Assembly (NCBI RefSeq): GCF_001889605.1
Contig: NZ_CP018171.1
Coordinates: 3,432,501-3,496,500 of the forward strand
Reading direction: 5' to 3'
Source: Aquibium oceanicum
GTDB taxonomy: Bacteria; Pseudomonadota; Alphaproteobacteria; Rhizobiales; Rhizobiaceae
Length of the DNA stretch: 64,000 bases
The notes beneath the pieces were generated by a model that saw only the letters and a list, made by a program, of their open reading frames with translations, searched no databases and was not told the origin of the DNA. Position 1 is the stretch's first letter. Every line of letters starts with the position of its first letter. The translations under genes and the position numbers were made by a program. Below are positions 46,262-53,992 of this stretch, piece by piece.

Positions 46262-46330
46262 ATGACGACCAAGGTCATAATCGCGTGCGGCACGCTTGGG
46301 CTCATGCTCATCGCGTTCGCGGTTCTCTGA
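46262..46330 (+). CDS. Possible 22-aa hydrophobic peptide
   Basis: ATG at 46262 begins MTTKVIIACGTLGLMLIAFA and ends after VL. A two-residue-basic start and a single hydrophobic helix fit small membrane peptides of alphaproteobacteria. It lies between DUF1127 and a strong terminator, so it is certainly transcribed if DUF1127 is. No clear SD sequence is seen and translation is unproven. Confidence 0.35.
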   Translation: MTTKVIIACGTLGLMLIAFAVL

Positions 46331-46341
46331 CCCTTCGACGA

Positions 46342-46381
46342 AGCCCTGCACGCGGAGAACTTTCCGCGTGCAGGGCTTTTC
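46342..46381. terminator. Strong bidirectional Rho-independent terminator
   Basis: A perfect 15-bp stem AGCCCTGCACGCGGA / TCCGCGTGCAGGGCT with a 6-nt loop, followed on the plus strand by TTTT. It lies 12 bp after the tiny ORF and ends 1 bp before the stop of the convergent small basic protein gene, so it can serve both strands. Confidence 0.9.
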
Positions 46382-46504
46382 CTATCGCCGCTTGCCCGGC
46401 ATCGTCGCTCGCACCATGAGCTCCGACACGGAACCGGTTCCGGTCTTCTCTGCCTTCTGCTGCTTGGGCTTGCGGGCTTCCTTGTTGCCCTTCCGTTTCG
46501 CCAT
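46382..46504 (-). CDS. Small basic protein (40 aa)
   Basis: MAKRKGNKEARKPKQQKAEK and a Thr/Gly/Ser tail ending in PGKRR; ATG at 46504 with GGAAG upstream. Similar short Lys-rich proteins beginning with MAKG/KR...KEAKKPK are frequent in rhizobia and unannotated. It is convergent with the DUF1127 unit and shares its terminator. Confidence 0.6.
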   Translation of the reverse strand: MAKRKGNKEARKPKQQKAEKTGTGSVSELMVRATMPGKRR

Positions 46505-46954
46505 GACGGCTTCCTTCCTGACGGCGCCGCGCACGGCTGCATGGCAGCTCGCGGCGCGGTTGATCCATGATGTGAAAGGAATGTCCCTGGCCCGCCGCCC
46601 GAGGCTGCACGAGCCAGGGCTAGATGCCGTTTTTCGGACGCTTCCGGAAAGGAAGCCGCATTTCGGAGAAAGCAATCACCGCCGCATCTTGGCCAGGATG
46701 CAGGCGATGTCAAACCGTCTTTGCAGTAAATGGCCGTTGGCCGGGCGACATAAGGTCGCCTCGCAAAGAGGGCTGCGAACTGCTATATCGGCGGCATGTG
46801 CATGGAGACTTTCATCAAGGTTTCGAGGCTTGCCGGGAACGGTCGCATCCGCCCCCGGAGCAGGCTTCCTCACCCCGATTTCCGCACCTGATCCTGCTCC
46901 GGGAAATCTCTACGAAACCTGCGGTCTGATCCTGCGGCGCCGAGCGCCGCATCG
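46505..46954. other. Gene-poor stretch before the four-cysteine ORF
   Basis: 450 bp. No frame of convincing length or composition is seen; an ATG at 46796 opens a 31-codon frame without support. An 8-bp stem TGCGGCGC / GCGCCGCA (46933-46951) with a CGA loop lies 4 nt before the ATG at 46955 and could hinder its translation. CTGATCCTGC is repeated at about 46889 and 46927. Confidence 0.4.
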
Positions 46955-47137
46955 ATGGAGCGTCCGATGAGAGCCCCCCGTTCACGGCTGATATGCCGTC
47001 CCTGCAACCGCCATCTCCCACTGTCCGCCAGCCGTTGTCCCTGGTGCCTGTCTCCGCCCGCCCACAGCTCCGCGGGCCCGTCCCGGATTTCCGCGCTTTC
47101 GCGCGTGATCTCGTCGGAAATGGGGACGCGGTCATGA
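46955..47137 (+). CDS. Possible four-cysteine mini-protein
   Basis: 60 aa. LICRPCNRHLPLSASRCPWC contains two CxxC knuckles, a zinc-ribbon arrangement, followed by a Ser-rich tail. The stop TGA overlaps the ATG of the NUDIX-like gene at 47134 (ATGA), suggesting coupling. Against it, there is no good SD and the sequence is Arg/Ser-rich as in many shadow frames. Confidence 0.4.
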   Translation: MERPMRAPRSRLICRPCNRHLPLSASRCPWCLSPPAHSSAGPSRISALSRVISSEMGTRS

Positions 47138-47691
47138 TGCAGTCCCTTAATGACCCTGCAGCTTCCGGCGACCTCCTGAGGGAACACGCGGCGCTCCCGT
47201 GGCGCATGAACTGCGACGGGAACCTCGAAGTCATGCTCCTGCGCCCGCGGAGGGGCGGAAGCTGGCGCGTTCCGGCAGCCCGCTTTTCCGTCACGAGAAC
47301 GGAGCTCCAGTCCGCCGACCGCGCGGCCTTCCAGGAAGCCGGCATCATGGGAAGGGTCGGTTCCGAACCGCTCGGGCGATACGTGGCGCTGAGACTCCGA
47401 CCATGCGGCAGCCGCAAGGCGGTCGAGGTGACGGTCCATGGGCTCCATGTCTGGGGCACCTTGGTCAGCTGGCCGAACGACGTGAAGGTAATCCGTCGCT
47501 GGATGGCTCCTGCCGAGGCGGCGGTCTCGATCGAAGAGGCCGGGCTTCGCGATATCTTCGCGTCCCTCGTCTCGGGCGCGGCGCCTGTCCAGCCGGAACT
47601 GCCGTCATGCAGCCGAACCGTCGCAGTCCGGAACGGGTCCGTTTCAGGGCTTGCTTCGTCGCCAACAACGGTTAGGTTCGCTCCATGCTGA
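47134..47691 (+). CDS. NUDIX-like protein with a degenerate Nudix box
   Basis: 185 aa from the first of two ATG codons at 47134. Segments REHAALPWRMNCDGNLEVML, LRPRRGGSWRVPAARF and ADRAAFQEAGIMGRVGSEPL align with Nudix hydrolases of the diphosphoinositol/Ap4A type. The box is damaged: the Gly and first Glu are missing and REUxEExGU reads RAAFQEAGI, so hydrolysis is doubtful. A tail of about 40 Ser/Pro/Val residues ends the protein. The opposite strand is also open but shows nothing. Confidence 0.65.
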   Translation: MMQSLNDPAASGDLLREHAALPWRMNCDGNLEVMLLRPRRGGSWRVPAARFSVTRTELQSADRAAFQEAGIMGRVGSEPLGRYVALRLRPCGSRKAVEVTVHGLHVWGTLVSWPNDVKVIRRWMAPAEAAVSIEEAGLRDIFASLVSGAAPVQPELPSCSRTVAVRNGSVSGLASSPTTVRFAPC

Positions 47692-47872
47692 AAATGCCAG
47701 CCTTCGTGCGCCTCGACGGCGCGCGCCTGCTCAAAGCGGGCATCTAACCCGGACGCGATCTGACCCCTGGCTCAGCGTCCGGGTCCGCCAGGCTCAAGCA
47801 ACCTCATTCGATCTTCGCGCCCGCGATCCCGGGCGGTCGCCTGCGGCGTTCGGCCCGGGCGGGGAGTCATTC

Positions 47873-48421
47873 ATGGAAATCCTCGATCTCCTGCGTCCCC
47901 AGGACGTCCTGATGCGCCATCCGGCGCAGGCGAAACGCCCGCTTCTGGAGGCCATGGCGCGTCAGCTTGCTTCGCGGACCGGACTTACTCTCGTTTCAGT
48001 GCTTTCGGCACTGCTCAGCAGGGAGAAGCTGGGTGCCACCTGCATCGGCCAAGGCATCGGCATGCCTCACGCGATGCCGGGCGGATTGGGGGAGCCGGCT
48101 GCTGTGCTTGCAGTCCTCGAACATCCGATCCCTTACGACGCGTCCGACGAGCAGTGCGTGGATGTCGTGCTGGGGGTAGTCTGGCCTCGCGAGGGTTCTA
48201 CCGAATTCCTGAACGCTCTGGCGCGCTTCTGCAGGCACCTCTCCCGTCCGCAGGTCCTGAAAAAGGTCAGGGCCGCTATGTCGGCCGAGGAAGTCCTGCA
48301 GCATCTCGGCCAGCCGAAAGATGCCGGATGTCCCTCGGTCTCCGCGCTGTCGACCGCAGTCACGCCTGGGCCCCTGGCCATGCCACGGCCGCAGGCAGCA
48401 GCAATGTGGGCTTGGCGATGA
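47873..48421 (+). CDS. PTS EIIA-type protein (PtsN-like)
   Basis: 182 aa; RBS GGGGAG. The EIIA(Ntr) fold begins MEILDLLRPQDVLMRH and has LLSREKLGATCIGQGIGMPH with the phospho-acceptor His of the GIGMPHA motif. VDVVLGVVWPREGSTEFLNA and LKKVRAAMSAEEVL complete the domain by residue 150. A Pro/Ala tail follows. In rhizobia PtsN takes phosphate from PtsP/NPr and regulates K+ and nitrogen functions; this is an extra copy. The next gene overlaps by ATGA. Confidence 0.85.
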   Translation: MEILDLLRPQDVLMRHPAQAKRPLLEAMARQLASRTGLTLVSVLSALLSREKLGATCIGQGIGMPHAMPGGLGEPAAVLAVLEHPIPYDASDEQCVDVVLGVVWPREGSTEFLNALARFCRHLSRPQVLKKVRAAMSAEEVLQHLGQPKDAGCPSVSALSTAVTPGPLAMPRPQAAAMWAWR

Positions 48422-49245
48422 GCACGATGGCGATGGACAGGCTCTCCGGCTGGCTGGACGGCCGGATGTCAGATCGGAATCTGGCGGACGCGCTCGGCTG
48501 CGACGTCGAATTCGTCCACCGTGTCTCGGAGTGTTGGACCCGGAACTCCCTTTCCAGGGCGCCCGCAGAGCGAACGCAGGGCGTGCAGACCTGCACAAGG
48601 CTGGCGATAGCCCACGCCCTGCACACGACCGGCGCGCTGACGCTGCCGGACGCTGCCGCCGTGGCGGCTGGAAGCTGGCAGGTTTCGGCGTCCCTGCTGA
48701 AGCTTCTGGAGTTCCGTCCGAGTGGCTGTCAGCCCGGCGACGGTGATGACGAAGCGGACCCTTTGATGCAGTTCGTCCCGCATGCGGCGGAGGCCATCCC
48801 GATCGCAGCAGCCGACGAATATCTGGATGTGGCGGACGGCCGCCGGGTCTACTGGCGCAAGCCGCGGCGCGACGCATACCTGCTTGCCTGTGACCTTCAT
48901 CGCCTCTCCTGCGCAAGCAGACGCGAAGACACGCCTGCCCTGCAGGAAGAGTATCTCGAGCTGCTCGCCAGGCTGCGGGAGCCGGAGGACCACGTCTGCG
49001 AATGGATCGGGACCGTAGCCGACGGCCGCTTCCGCCCTGCTCCCGACAGGTTCGCCGAGCGCTCGCCCGCGATGCGGCAGGGACTTTTCCACCAGGGGAG
49101 CCGATCGTTCGCCGAGTCCTACGCGACGAAGGTTTCCGTCAACGTGTCGCTGGCGGCGCGCTCGATGAAGCGGCGCGCTCTTGGCCTTGCCGTGACCGAT
49201 CCGCTGAAGATGACGGCCGCCCGGAAAGGCGACGGCAAAGCATGA
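48418..49245 (+). CDS. Hypothetical protein coupled to the PtsN-like gene
   Basis: 275 aa, not recognised. The N-terminus (MDRLSGWLDGRMSDRNLADA, then LGCDVEFVHRVSEC) looks like a helix-turn-helix. The rest is helical with four or five Cys and a possible basic end (SMKRRALGLAVTDPLKM). Its ATG overlaps the previous stop (ATGA) and its stop overlaps the nspC start (ATGATG), so three genes run as one translational chain. Role unknown; a regulator that reads the EIIA state is speculation. Confidence 0.6.
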   Translation: MSTMAMDRLSGWLDGRMSDRNLADALGCDVEFVHRVSECWTRNSLSRAPAERTQGVQTCTRLAIAHALHTTGALTLPDAAAVAAGSWQVSASLLKLLEFRPSGCQPGDGDDEADPLMQFVPHAAEAIPIAAADEYLDVADGRRVYWRKPRRDAYLLACDLHRLSCASRREDTPALQEEYLELLARLREPEDHVCEWIGTVADGRFRPAPDRFAERSPAMRQGLFHQGSRSFAESYATKVSVNVSLAARSMKRRALGLAVTDPLKMTAARKGDGKA

Positions 49246-50102
49246 TGAAGACCCCGCACTACCTGATCGACAAGTCGAAGCTGCTCCGCAACCTCGAGCG
49301 GATCGAACACCTGCGCGAGAAGTCCGGAGCCAAGGCGCTGCTGGCGCTGAAGTGCTTCGCGGCCTGGAGCGTGTTCGACTTCATGCGTCCCCACATGGAC
49401 GGCACGACGTCGTCCTCCCTCAACGAGGTCAGGCTGGGAAGCACCCGATTCGGCGGCGAAACCCATGCCTACAGCGTCGCCTGGGCCGACCACGAGATCG
49501 ACGAAGCGGCCGGGTTCGCCGACAAGATGATCTTCAACTCGATCGGCCAGCTTGATCGTTTCGGCGCGCGCGCAGGCGGCCTTGCCTGTGGTCTGCGCCT
49601 CAACCCCGGCATTAGCGTCTCGCATTTCGACCTCGCCGACCCGGCGCGTCCGTTCAGCCGCCTCGGCGAAACCGACCCGGGCAGGATCGAAGCCGTCCTC
49701 GACCGGATCAACGGCTTCATGATCCACAACAACTGCGAGAACGGCGACTTCGCGCTGTTCTCTGAAATGCTCGACCAGATCGAGGAGAAGTACGGCGAAC
49801 TGTTACGTTACGCCGACTGGATCAGCCTGGGCGGCGGCATCCATTTCACGGCCGACGGCTATCCGATCGAGGCCGAAGGGGTCGTGTCGGTCAAGCCGAT
49901 GCCGAAGCCCGGCTGGACGATAGACAAGGTCGTCGCCCCTTATGAGGCGGAATACGAGCTTCACGGACGGAAGGTCGCGGAGGGAGTGACTGAAATCACA
50001 TGGAGCGGCGGCAGCCTGGCCGACGACGAGTATGACGAGTTCGTTTTCCGCGGGACCGCGTCCGGTCATCGAGCCTTATGCGCTCACCGTCTCCATTCTT
50101 GA
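49242..50102 (+). pseudogene. nspC: Truncated carboxynorspermidine decarboxylase fused to a YcnI/DUF1775 fragment
   Basis: 286 aa. Residues 1 to about 210 match NspC, a PLP enzyme of polyamine synthesis: PHYLIDKSKLLRNLERIEHL, the Lys in AKALLALKCFAAWSVFDFM, MIHNNCENGDFALF and ISLGGGIHFTADGYP. The enzyme is normally about 370 aa; here the last 160 residues are missing. At about 49870 the reading frame passes into EGVVSVKPMPKPGWTIDKVV and GVTEITWSGGSLADDEYDEF, the middle of a DUF1775 (YcnI-like) domain, which itself stops at about 50060. The chimera lacks residues needed for decarboxylation and is probably dead. Confidence 0.75.
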
Positions 50103-50151
50103 AACCGCCATGCTCGGAAGGTCCGGGAAGAAGAAGGGGACCAGTTCGTGA
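50050..50151 (+). pseudogene. Portal-protein C-terminal fragment
   Basis: A short in-frame stretch (RPVIEPYALTVSILETAMLG, then a Lys/Gly-rich end) reads through to a TGA at 50149-50151 and overlaps the prohead protease GTG as GTGA. In HK97-type phages portal precedes protease with this type of overlap. Only the last 30 or so codons remain, directly after the YcnI fragment. The junction is near 50062. Confidence 0.5.
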
Positions 50152-50840
50152 CCCGTCTCGATTTTGCAACCCGTTGCAACGAATTCCGAAGCACCCTCCC
50201 CGCCGACGCGCTGGACATGACAGAAGTTCGCTTCGCGGCTCCCGGCGACGACGGAATCATTGAAGGCTACGCGACCCGCTTCAATACGGTGGACAGCTAC
50301 CGGACCAGCTTCGATCGCGACGCTTTCGCATGGGAAGGCCGGTCCCTTCCGCTCCTGTGGAGCCACAATCCCGGAGATGTTGTCGGCAGCGTTCGTTCGA
50401 TCGTCGTGGAAGACGCCGGCCTGAAAATCCGCGGCCGGCTCAATCTCGACGTACAGCGCGCCCGCGAAGTGCGCGCCATGCTGATCGCAGGCGATATCGG
50501 CGGCCTGTCCATCGGCTTCCGTCGCCTTGCTGACGTGCCTCGCCCCGGTGGCGTCCGCCACATTACCAAAGCGGAGCTTCGCGAAGTCTCGTTTGTCGCG
50601 ATGCCGTTCGTACCCGGCTCGCAAGTCACCTCTATTCGTACCGCTACCCAGATCGGCCAAGCGCCCGCCTTGGCCTCTTTTGTCAACGCATGCCGGAAGA
50701 CGGCGCGGGCGCTGAGCCGTGCTGGCTGGCCGTGGACCTTTCCAGCAATTCAGACCTCACCGTCATCGTTGCCGCGTGGCGCGATTGCAAAGGCGGCTAC
50801 ATCGTCCGACCGTGGTTTTTCTGCCCTGCCGACAACCTGA
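50148..50840 (+). pseudogene. HK97-type prohead protease, truncated
   Basis: Starts with GTG at 50148. The protease domain (TEVRFAAPGDDGIIEGYATR; SFDRDAFAWEGRSLPLLWSH; GDIGGLSIGFRRLADVPRPG; AELREVSFVAMPFVPGSQV) covers about 165 residues and carries the conserved His and Ser of the S78 family. After about 50640 the frame continues into non-matching sequence while a terminase fragment is read in another frame, so a rearrangement point lies near 50640-50690. No capsid gene follows. Confidence 0.75.
50164..50179. repeat. Near-palindromic 16-mer, copy 3
   Basis: TTGCAACCCGTTGCAA, 16 bp after the GTG start of the prohead protease and inside its codons. Identical to copy 4 at 55384, including the next C. 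Confidence 0.7.
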
Positions 50841-51211
50841 CCCGTAAGGCGGAGCGGGATGGGGTCCCCTACCCTCTTTGGGCAGAGGGAGGTTTCATCG
50901 AACCGACCCCCGGCAACGTCGTGGATTTCCGTGCAGTGGAAGAGACAATCCGCGAACTGTGTGAGCGTTTCGATGTGCGGGAAATCGCCTTTGACCCTCA
51001 CCTCGCCCGTAACATGATGAACACGCTACGCGAGGATGGCTATCCAGCGATTGAGATGCGGCAAGGCTGGGTGACGATGGCACCGGCGATCAAAGAGCTT
51101 GAACGCGCGATCATCGGCAGACAGTTCCGTCACGGCGGGCATCCGGTGCTCCGGGCGATCGGCTCGAAAGCACCATGGCAAATGCCGCCACCCGCGCGAG
51201 CATGGCGTTGA
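50690..51211 (+). pseudogene. Phage terminase large subunit, C-terminal fragment
   Basis: About 155 residues of the nuclease domain: CWLAVDLSSNSDLTVIVAAW with the first catalytic Asp, WFFCPADNLTRKAERDGVPY, EIAFDPHLARNMMNTLREDG, and GWVTMAPAIKELERAIIGRQ. The ATPase domain and the last part are missing. It ends by running out of frame near 51165 into the tape-measure gene. In an intact phage the terminase precedes portal and protease; here it follows the protease, so the order is scrambled. Confidence 0.75.
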
Positions 51212-53013
51212 GGGGCATAGGCGCTGGCATCTTCGCCGGTCTTGCGGCCGGTGGCGTGGCAGGCGTCGTCAACCAGATCGGCCAAGTCGCGCAAGGCATT
51301 GCCGCAATAGGCGATGAGGCCAAGCGCGCAGGCGTATCTAATCGCGTGTTTCAGGAATGGGCGATAGTCGCGGAGCAAGCGCGAATTCCAGTCGACGCAA
51401 TGATCGACGGGCTGAAAGAATTGCAACTTCGCGGGGATGAGTTCGCGATCACGGGAAAGGGTAGCGCTGCCGAAGCCTTCGCACGTCTCGGCTACGGCGC
51501 CGAAGAGTTGAAGAGCAAGCTTGCCGACCCGTCCGCGCTCTTGCTGGAAATCATCGATCGGCTCGGCAAATTCGATAAGGCTGCGCAGATCAGGATCAGC
51601 GACGAGCTCTTCGGTGGCTCCGCCGGGGAGCGCTTCGTAGAGCTGCTAGATCAGGGCGCGGCTGGCATTCGCCGAACGATCGACGAAGCGCACACACTCG
51701 GCAATGTGCTTTCCGATGAAGTGATCGAACGCGCCGCCGAGATCGACCGGCAATTCAAGATCATATCGCAGACAGTCGGCACGGCGCTGAAGGGAGCGAT
51801 TGTCAACGCCGCTACTGCGCTTCAGCAGTTCATCGACAGTTTCAGGAATTTCGAGGATCAGCAGGATGCAACCCTCGACGCCAGAATTGCCGAGATCGGA
51901 GCGCAACAACTCGCCCTCGAAAACAGAATCTTGAAGCTGAAGGGGCAGCAGCACGACGGCGGCTTGTTCTCGCGCGATGTGTCCGGCGACATTGCATATC
52001 TTGAAGAACAACGTGCCGGGCTTTTGGAAGAGGAAGCGCAGATCATGCGCGTGATCGCGGCCCGCCAGAAAGCCCGCGAGATCGCGCCACTGCCCGCGAT
52101 TGGCACACCTTTTTTGCCGCCGGCATACACCCCGCCTCCGCCAAGCGGCAGCGCCGCCCGCGATGCATCGGCCACGAAGATTGAACGCGAGCGGCAGGCT
52201 GTCACGGACCTGATCGCGGAGCTTGAACGCGAGTTGTCTCTGATCGGCGCGACCGATCTTCAGCGCCAGATTTCCAATGCGCTTCGGGATGCCGGGGCGG
52301 CGGCCACCGACGATCAACGCGCCAAGATCGCCGCGCTGATCACGGCGCTGCATGCGGAAGAGCAGGCACAACAGAAGGCGACCGATGCAAAGCAGGAATT
52401 CGCGTCAATCGCCAGCAACGCGGTGACCGGCTTCATATCCGATCTGCGCAGTGGTGCGACTGAAGGCGAAGCGTTCGGCAATATGATCAGCAACATCGCC
52501 GATCGCCTTATCGACCTTGCGGTGCAGATGATGATCATCAAGCCGTTGATGTCGGCCTTCGGCCTGAAGGGCGGCGGTTATGTCTCAACTGGCACATCGC
52601 CGGTGAGCCTCGCCACCGGTGGCTACGTGAGCGGACCCGGGACAAGCACAAGCGACAGCATTCCCGCCCGCCTTTCCGATGGCGAATACGTCGTCAACGC
52701 GGCGGCGACTAAGCGGAACCGGGCCTTGCTCGAGGCGATCAATGCGGGACAGATTCCACGTTTCGCCAGCGGCGGCCCAGTAGGACGCGGCGACCACCCG
52801 AAGGGCATGGCTGGCGCAAGCACGGGCAACATCACATTCGCACCCGCCACCTCAATCACTATCGAAGGCGGCTCGCGTGATCCGGCGGCAGATGAGAAAA
52901 TGGCGAACAGTGTGGCAGCGAATGTGGAGCGTGTTCTTCAGGAGAAGATGGCCAGCTTCATGATGGAGCAAATGCGCGGAGGGAACGCGTTGAAGCGCGG
53001 CAGTTTCGCGTGA
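51175..53013 (+). CDS. Phage tail tape-measure protein
   Basis: 612 aa. A hydrophobic N-terminal stretch (MALRGIGAGIFAGLAAGGVA) precedes long coiled-coil-like helices (about 200-400) and a C-terminal Gly-rich domain with ATGGYVSGPGTSTSDSIPAR and LSDGEYVVNAAATKRN, typical of lambda/Mu-type tape measures. The start is at the terminase junction, so some N-terminal residues may be lost. No tail, capsid or lysis genes remain beside it. Confidence 0.85.
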   Translation: MANAATRASMALRGIGAGIFAGLAAGGVAGVVNQIGQVAQGIAAIGDEAKRAGVSNRVFQEWAIVAEQARIPVDAMIDGLKELQLRGDEFAITGKGSAAEAFARLGYGAEELKSKLADPSALLLEIIDRLGKFDKAAQIRISDELFGGSAGERFVELLDQGAAGIRRTIDEAHTLGNVLSDEVIERAAEIDRQFKIISQTVGTALKGAIVNAATALQQFIDSFRNFEDQQDATLDARIAEIGAQQLALENRILKLKGQQHDGGLFSRDVSGDIAYLEEQRAGLLEEEAQIMRVIAARQKAREIAPLPAIGTPFLPPAYTPPPPSGSAARDASATKIERERQAVTDLIAELERELSLIGATDLQRQISNALRDAGAAATDDQRAKIAALITALHAEEQAQQKATDAKQEFASIASNAVTGFISDLRSGATEGEAFGNMISNIADRLIDLAVQMMIIKPLMSAFGLKGGGYVSTGTSPVSLATGGYVSGPGTSTSDSIPARLSDGEYVVNAAATKRNRALLEAINAGQIPRFASGGPVGRGDHPKGMAGASTGNITFAPATSITIEGGSRDPAADEKMANSVAANVERVLQEKMASFMMEQMRGGNALKRGSFA

Positions 53014-53074
53014 GGAAGGTTGCAGATGATCAATGCTATATTAGAATGAATGGAAAGCGCAGTGGGGCGTGAGT

Positions 53075-53950
53075 ATGACAGATGAACTTTTGACTTGGTT
53101 TTTTAGCGTAATCACCTCCGCCGGCCTGGTGGGCATTGTCACCTATCTAGCGCGAGAGACGATCGCGAGGTTCTTTTCCAAAACAGTCGAACATCACTTC
53201 GAAAAAAAACTGGAAGAATTTAAATCGGAAATACGAGGTAAAGAACAAGAGCTAGAGCAAATAAGATCCTTCTTAATATCTTCCCATAAAGAACGCGATA
53301 ATGCGCTGCAATCGAAACGCCGAGAGGCAGCTGAAACACTGCTGAAAATTCGCCGCGCCCTTTCTCAGTTTTCTTTGCTTGTTGAATACATGAGAATATT
53401 AAATATTGAGAATATTATACGAAGTAGCGATCCGAAGATACAAGCTCTTTTTGAGGCTCTAACAAAGCCTTTCGATATTGAAAGCAATTTAAGGAAGATA
53501 GGAGAGATAGACGATACGAATCCTCGTCTATATTTGAGTGAGAAATCATTGAGAGCATATGACGCATACAAAACAATCATCGTGCAAGCCACGATGATGA
53601 TGAAGCTTTTTAGCTTACCCCTTACAGATAAGAAAAAGCTGGTAAAAGACGGTCATTTGCGAGATATGATTGTCAAGCTAGTTCCGAGTTCAAAAGAAGG
53701 TTTTGATAATTTTGGTGAAAGTTTTGCCTACGAATGGTCTCAATACTTCTATGATGAAATACTAATATCGCTGAGACATGAGATTTCCGGAGTGGATGAC
53801 ATGTCTCGTGATACTGATTCTGCTCAGCGACTTGCTCTAGATTCACGCCGCGCGCTCATCAATGTCCAAACCTCTATACGAACTGCCGGCCTGTCGGACA
53901 CATTGTTGAAATCAGGTGAAATCTCCGACGATTCACCGTTGAAAGCATAG
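53075..53950 (+). CDS. Membrane-anchored coiled-coil protein of unknown function
   Basis: 291 aa; ATG at 53075, with a GTG at 53069 as alternative. One N-terminal TM segment (LLTWFFSVITSAGLVGIVTY) is followed by a coiled coil (about 35-80, HHFEKKLEEFKSEIRGKEQE) and a soluble helical domain. The DNA is markedly AT-richer than the surrounding phage and backbone genes, indicating separate origin. It lies 42 bp ahead of a PIN-domain gene. The layout of an anchored sensor plus a nuclease is common in defence loci, but the function is unproven. Confidence 0.6.
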   Translation: MTDELLTWFFSVITSAGLVGIVTYLARETIARFFSKTVEHHFEKKLEEFKSEIRGKEQELEQIRSFLISSHKERDNALQSKRREAAETLLKIRRALSQFSLLVEYMRILNIENIIRSSDPKIQALFEALTKPFDIESNLRKIGEIDDTNPRLYLSEKSLRAYDAYKTIIVQATMMMKLFSLPLTDKKKLVKDGHLRDMIVKLVPSSKEGFDNFGESFAYEWSQYFYDEILISLRHEISGVDDMSRDTDSAQRLALDSRRALINVQTSIRTAGLSDTLLKSGEISDDSPLKA

Positions 53951-53992
53951 GCAATCAGCTAGGCTGCGGGAACGCCATCTTGGAGACCTATA

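Noticed and set aside
46815-47459. Minus-strand frame opposite the NUDIX-like gene
   Set aside because: It is open but Arg/Ser-rich and matches nothing, whereas the plus strand shows Nudix-like blocks.
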